The position numbers and the translations under genes are program-made. Positions 61,728-64,000 of a stretch of 64,000 nucleotides of DNA are shown here, one piece after another. Each line of letters starts with the position of its first letter. Positions within the stretch are counted from its first letter, which is position 1. This DNA comes from Thermoactinomyces sp. DSM 45891 (lineage in GTDB: Bacteria > Bacillota > Bacilli > Thermoactinomycetales > Thermoactinomycetaceae): the NCBI RefSeq assembly GCF_900119485.1, contig NZ_FPJZ01000001.1:586482-650481 (forward strand), in the 5' to 3' direction. The notes under the pieces were generated by a model. That model worked only from the letters and a program-made list of their open reading frames with translations, was not told the DNA's origin and did not search any database.

Positions 61728-63629
61728 ATGAACTTTCGTCAGTTCGCATTTAATAACGTCAAACGGAATCGACGTGCCTACTCTGCCTACTTTCTGAGTA
61801 GTTCATTTGCAGTTATGATTTTCTTTGCCTATGCTCTATTCATCTTTCACCCCGAGTTGGCAAAATCATCCCTTGGAGATCAGGCTAAAATGGGAATGAT
61901 AGCAGCGGCCTATGTAACTTTTGCTTTCTCATTTTTATTTGTTCTTTATTCCATCAGTGCTTTTTTAAAGATCCGAAATAAAGAGTTTGGATTATTGACG
62001 ATCTTAGGGGCACAGCGAAAACAGATTAATAAACTGATTTTCCTAGAAAATATATTGATTGGATTCGCTTCGATTGTGACTGGAATTCTAGGTGGGCTCC
62101 TTTTTGCAAAGTTATTTCTCTTATATGGATCTAACGTTGTAGAGACAGACCTTTCCTTTTATCTACCAGCAAAAGCAATAGGACTCACGATAATTGCTTT
62201 CTCCGCTCTCTACATTGTGATCTCCTTTTTAACCCTCTTCTTTATCCGTCAAAAAAGAGTGTTGGAATTATTAATGGGGACAAGCAAGCCGAAAAAAGAA
62301 CCGAAAGCACATATCCTGCTAGTTCTCACATCCATTCTTTTAATCGGCACTGCATACTATTTACTGTATAGAAACTTTAACACCATCCTTTTGGCTCTCA
62401 CACTAGGGATTCTCGGCACGTACCTCTTCTTTACTCAATTTAGTGTGTATATGATGCGGTTACTGAAAAAAAATCGCTCTTTCTTCTGGAAAGGCACTAG
62501 GATGTTATGGGTTTCAGAAATGGCTTATAAGATAAAAGATAATGCGCGGATGTTTTTCATGATCACGATTGTGACCGCGATGGCTTCAGTAGCGATCGGT
62601 CTTGTCCAGTCATTCGATTATATGGGAAAAGATTCTTATAAAGACATTCCCTTTGCTGTTACTTTCGATGTTCCCAAAGAGTACAAGAACTGGAAAACTG
62701 ATATGCAAAAAATTGATCAAGAGTTAGACCGAGCAAGAGTTAAATATGATAAGGTAATTGCTAAGTCAACTACAATTCAGGTGGATGAAAACCGTTCCGC
62801 GAATGTGATTAATGAATCTAGTTACCGACAGTTAGCTAAGTCGCTTGGACTGAAGGCTCCAAATAAATTGAAATCTGAAGAGGCAATCTATATCGCTCCT
62901 AAGTCAGATAAACAAAAAATACAGGTAGGTCAAAAAGTATCAAAGTATCAGATCGTGGAGCGAGTCAATAAAAGAATGACTGGCTACCTACCCCTTTTAG
63001 TTGTGAATGATGAAGCCTATCAACAGATTCAAGCCAATTCCGTTAAAGAAAAAGATCTATCAGAGGGAATATCTGTATATTATTCTATTCCAGCTTGGTC
63101 CGGAGAAAAACCCCCTCTCTCTAATTCTGATCAAGTGGAGATTAGTAAAAAGATAGAGAAGGGCTTTATGAGCAAAGATGGCTATGTGTCCACTAGAGCA
63201 GGTAGTTATATCGAATTTAAACATTCAACTAGTTTGCTTAGTTTTATCTGTATCTTTATCGCAGCTGTATTCTCGCTTGCCACTGCCAGCTTCCTGTATT
63301 TCAAACTATATACTGATCTAAATCAAGATCAGCGTATCTATCATATGCTTTCTAAAGTTGGCCTCAGCACTAGCGGTATGAGGCGGGCTTGCACGATCCA
63401 AATTGCTATGCTGTTTTTCATCCCACTTATCATTGCAGGCTTGGAAGCATTGTTGAGTCTACAGATTTTAAATAAAGATATACTTGGTCATCTTCCAATT
63501 TGGGAAATGCTGACCCCTTCCCTAATCAGTATATCTGGGTTCTTCGCTGTCCAGCTTATCTATTTCCTTATCGTTCGAGTACTATATCTGAAGCAACTAG
63601 ATAAGGTTATGGTAAGATCCGGTAAGTAG
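61728..63629 (+). CDS. bceB: Orphan Bce-type ABC permease (FtsX family)
   Basis: A 633-aa permease closely related to the one at 46828: same N-terminus MNFRQFAFNNVKRN, same FtsX-type helix groups and C-terminal phrase LYFKLYTDLNQDQRIYHML. The extracellular domain (~300-500) is clearly divergent, suggesting a different peptide ligand. No ATPase gene precedes it; the upstream neighbour is the divergent secreted protein. Translation would start at ATG 61728 behind AAAAAGGAG. A BceR-like box lies upstream. An IS3-type element begins 22 bases after its stop. Confidence 0.92.
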   Translation: MNFRQFAFNNVKRNRRAYSAYFLSSSFAVMIFFAYALFIFHPELAKSSLGDQAKMGMIAAAYVTFAFSFLFVLYSISAFLKIRNKEFGLLTILGAQRKQINKLIFLENILIGFASIVTGILGGLLFAKLFLLYGSNVVETDLSFYLPAKAIGLTIIAFSALYIVISFLTLFFIRQKRVLELLMGTSKPKKEPKAHILLVLTSILLIGTAYYLLYRNFNTILLALTLGILGTYLFFTQFSVYMMRLLKKNRSFFWKGTRMLWVSEMAYKIKDNARMFFMITIVTAMASVAIGLVQSFDYMGKDSYKDIPFAVTFDVPKEYKNWKTDMQKIDQELDRARVKYDKVIAKSTTIQVDENRSANVINESSYRQLAKSLGLKAPNKLKSEEAIYIAPKSDKQKIQVGQKVSKYQIVERVNKRMTGYLPLLVVNDEAYQQIQANSVKEKDLSEGISVYYSIPAWSGEKPPLSNSDQVEISKKIEKGFMSKDGYVSTRAGSYIEFKHSTSLLSFICIFIAAVFSLATASFLYFKLYTDLNQDQRIYHMLSKVGLSTSGMRRACTIQIAMLFFIPLIIAGLEALLSLQILNKDILGHLPIWEMLTPSLISISGFFAVQLIYFLIVRVLYLKQLDKVMVRSGK

Positions 63630-63651
63630 AGGAATAGGGCTGTCTGAGAAT

Positions 63652-64000
63652 TGAACTGCACCCCAATTGTTGGACATGAAATTAAAATCCAATAGTTGGA
63701 GGTGCTTTTTCTATGGCTAAATATTCATTAGAAATAAAATTGAAAGCTGTACAAGCCTATCTCGACGGCGTCGAGTCGTACAAAACCATTGCTCAACGGT
63801 ATCAAGTAGGAGAAATGGATGTAGTGAAATGGGTGTCTCTATATCAAGAACATGGTTACCAAGCTTTACAGAAAAGATATACAAATCACTCTGTCGAGTT
63901 TAAAATGGACGTACTTAATTTTATAAACGAAACAGGAGCGTCCATTAGAAGAGCAGCCGCTGTTTTCAACATACCTTCTCCTCAAACCGTACGGACTTGG
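63652..64000 (+). mobile_element. IS3-family insertion sequence, left end (right end outside window)
   Basis: The left end appears to be TGAACTGCACCCC at 63652, in the style of IS3-family terminal repeats in Bacillales. Two similar motifs follow inside the end, CCAATTGTTGGA (about 63663-63674) and CCAATAGTTGGA (about 63688-63699), which may be transposase-binding repeats. An orfA-like gene begins at 63713. The right end and target duplication lie beyond 64000, so the boundary is provisional. Confidence 0.75.
63713..64000 (+). CDS. IS3-family transposase OrfA, N-terminal part (cut by window end)
   Basis: From the ATG at 63713 (GGAGGTG 8 bases upstream) the frame is open to the window end: 96 codons. 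It shows two helix-turn-helix segments: KLKAVQAYLDGVESYKTIAQ then RYQVGEMDVVKWVSLYQEHG, and later FINETGASIRRAAAVFNIPS. This is the InsJ/IS150-type OrfA pattern. OrfB with the DDE domain should follow outside the window. Confidence 0.85.
   Translation, partial: MAKYSLEIKLKAVQAYLDGVESYKTIAQRYQVGEMDVVKWVSLYQEHGYQALQKRYTNHSVEFKMDVLNFINETGASIRRAAAVFNIPSPQTVRTW

Overview
The window looks like a chromosomal segment of a low-to-moderate GC, endospore-forming member of the Bacillales. The evidence is the racE-gerM-rph-rdgB-ysnB gene order known from Bacillus, a GerM germination lipoprotein, an S-box (SAM-I) riboswitch, a Bce-type antimicrobial-peptide module, a ThyA of the B. subtilis/phi3T type and a secreted protease whose catalytic domain closely resembles thermitase. 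The thermitase resemblance suggests the family Thermoactinomycetaceae; that placement is an inference.

Region by region. 1-2.4 kb: the end of a polymorphic toxin with a C-terminal YwqJ-like deaminase, its YwqK-like immunity protein, and endonuclease V, an arrangement also found in B. subtilis (ywqJ-ywqK-ywqL). 2.7-7.6 kb: tRNA-Arg(UCU), then the MarR-racE-gerM-rph-rdgB-ysnB cluster on the minus strand. 7.8-13.1 kb: a DUF2642-like protein, an operon of a MurG paralogue, a lipoprotein and a ureohydrolase, and a PabB-PabC fusion. 13.3-15.4 kb: an XRE-TPR (RRNPP-type) regulator followed by a possible 11-codon peptide gene. 15.4-19.0 kb: pstSCAB. 19.2-22.9 kb: a YhbD-like regulator with a bactofilin, then a MarR-MFS drug-efflux pair. 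23.0-31.0 kb: a CshA-type RNA helicase, three membrane or cell-wall genes resembling parts of a Gram-positive type IV secretion apparatus, and HelD. 31.0-34.7 kb: a perfect 26-bp hairpin, a Bce-type ATPase whose permease is reduced to 36 codons, and a D,D-carboxypeptidase fused to a DNRLRE-type region. 34.7-43.7 kb: folA-thyA, an M3 oligopeptidase, and metH-yitJ behind the SAM riboswitch. 43.8-48.8 kb: a squalene/phytoene synthase-like protein, then a BceRS-like two-component system with a collapsed ATPase gene and an intact permease. 48.8-52.2 kb: a phosphonate-type ABC transporter. 52.3-61.6 kb: a nucleotidase-type phosphoesterase, a DinB-fold protein, the thermitase-like protease, a thioesterase, an ABC exporter, an FAD monooxygenase and a secreted beta-rich protein. 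61.6-64 kb: a second intact Bce-type permease without an ATPase, then the left end of an IS3-family element cut by the window edge.

The clearest new-looking signal is a Bce-like system split over three loci. One two-component system, one intact ATPase and two intact permeases lie 14-30 kb apart, and each transport locus carries a CTTACA-N4-nnTAAG box 82-91 bp upstream of its first start codon. Other signals are the RRNPP regulator with its micro-ORF, the ATPase-less secretion-like trio, the toxin-repair neighbourhood, and a promoter that appears to fire straight into a perfect hairpin. Several genes start with TTG or GTG; where a Shine-Dalgarno sequence or a family N-terminus decided the start, this is stated.
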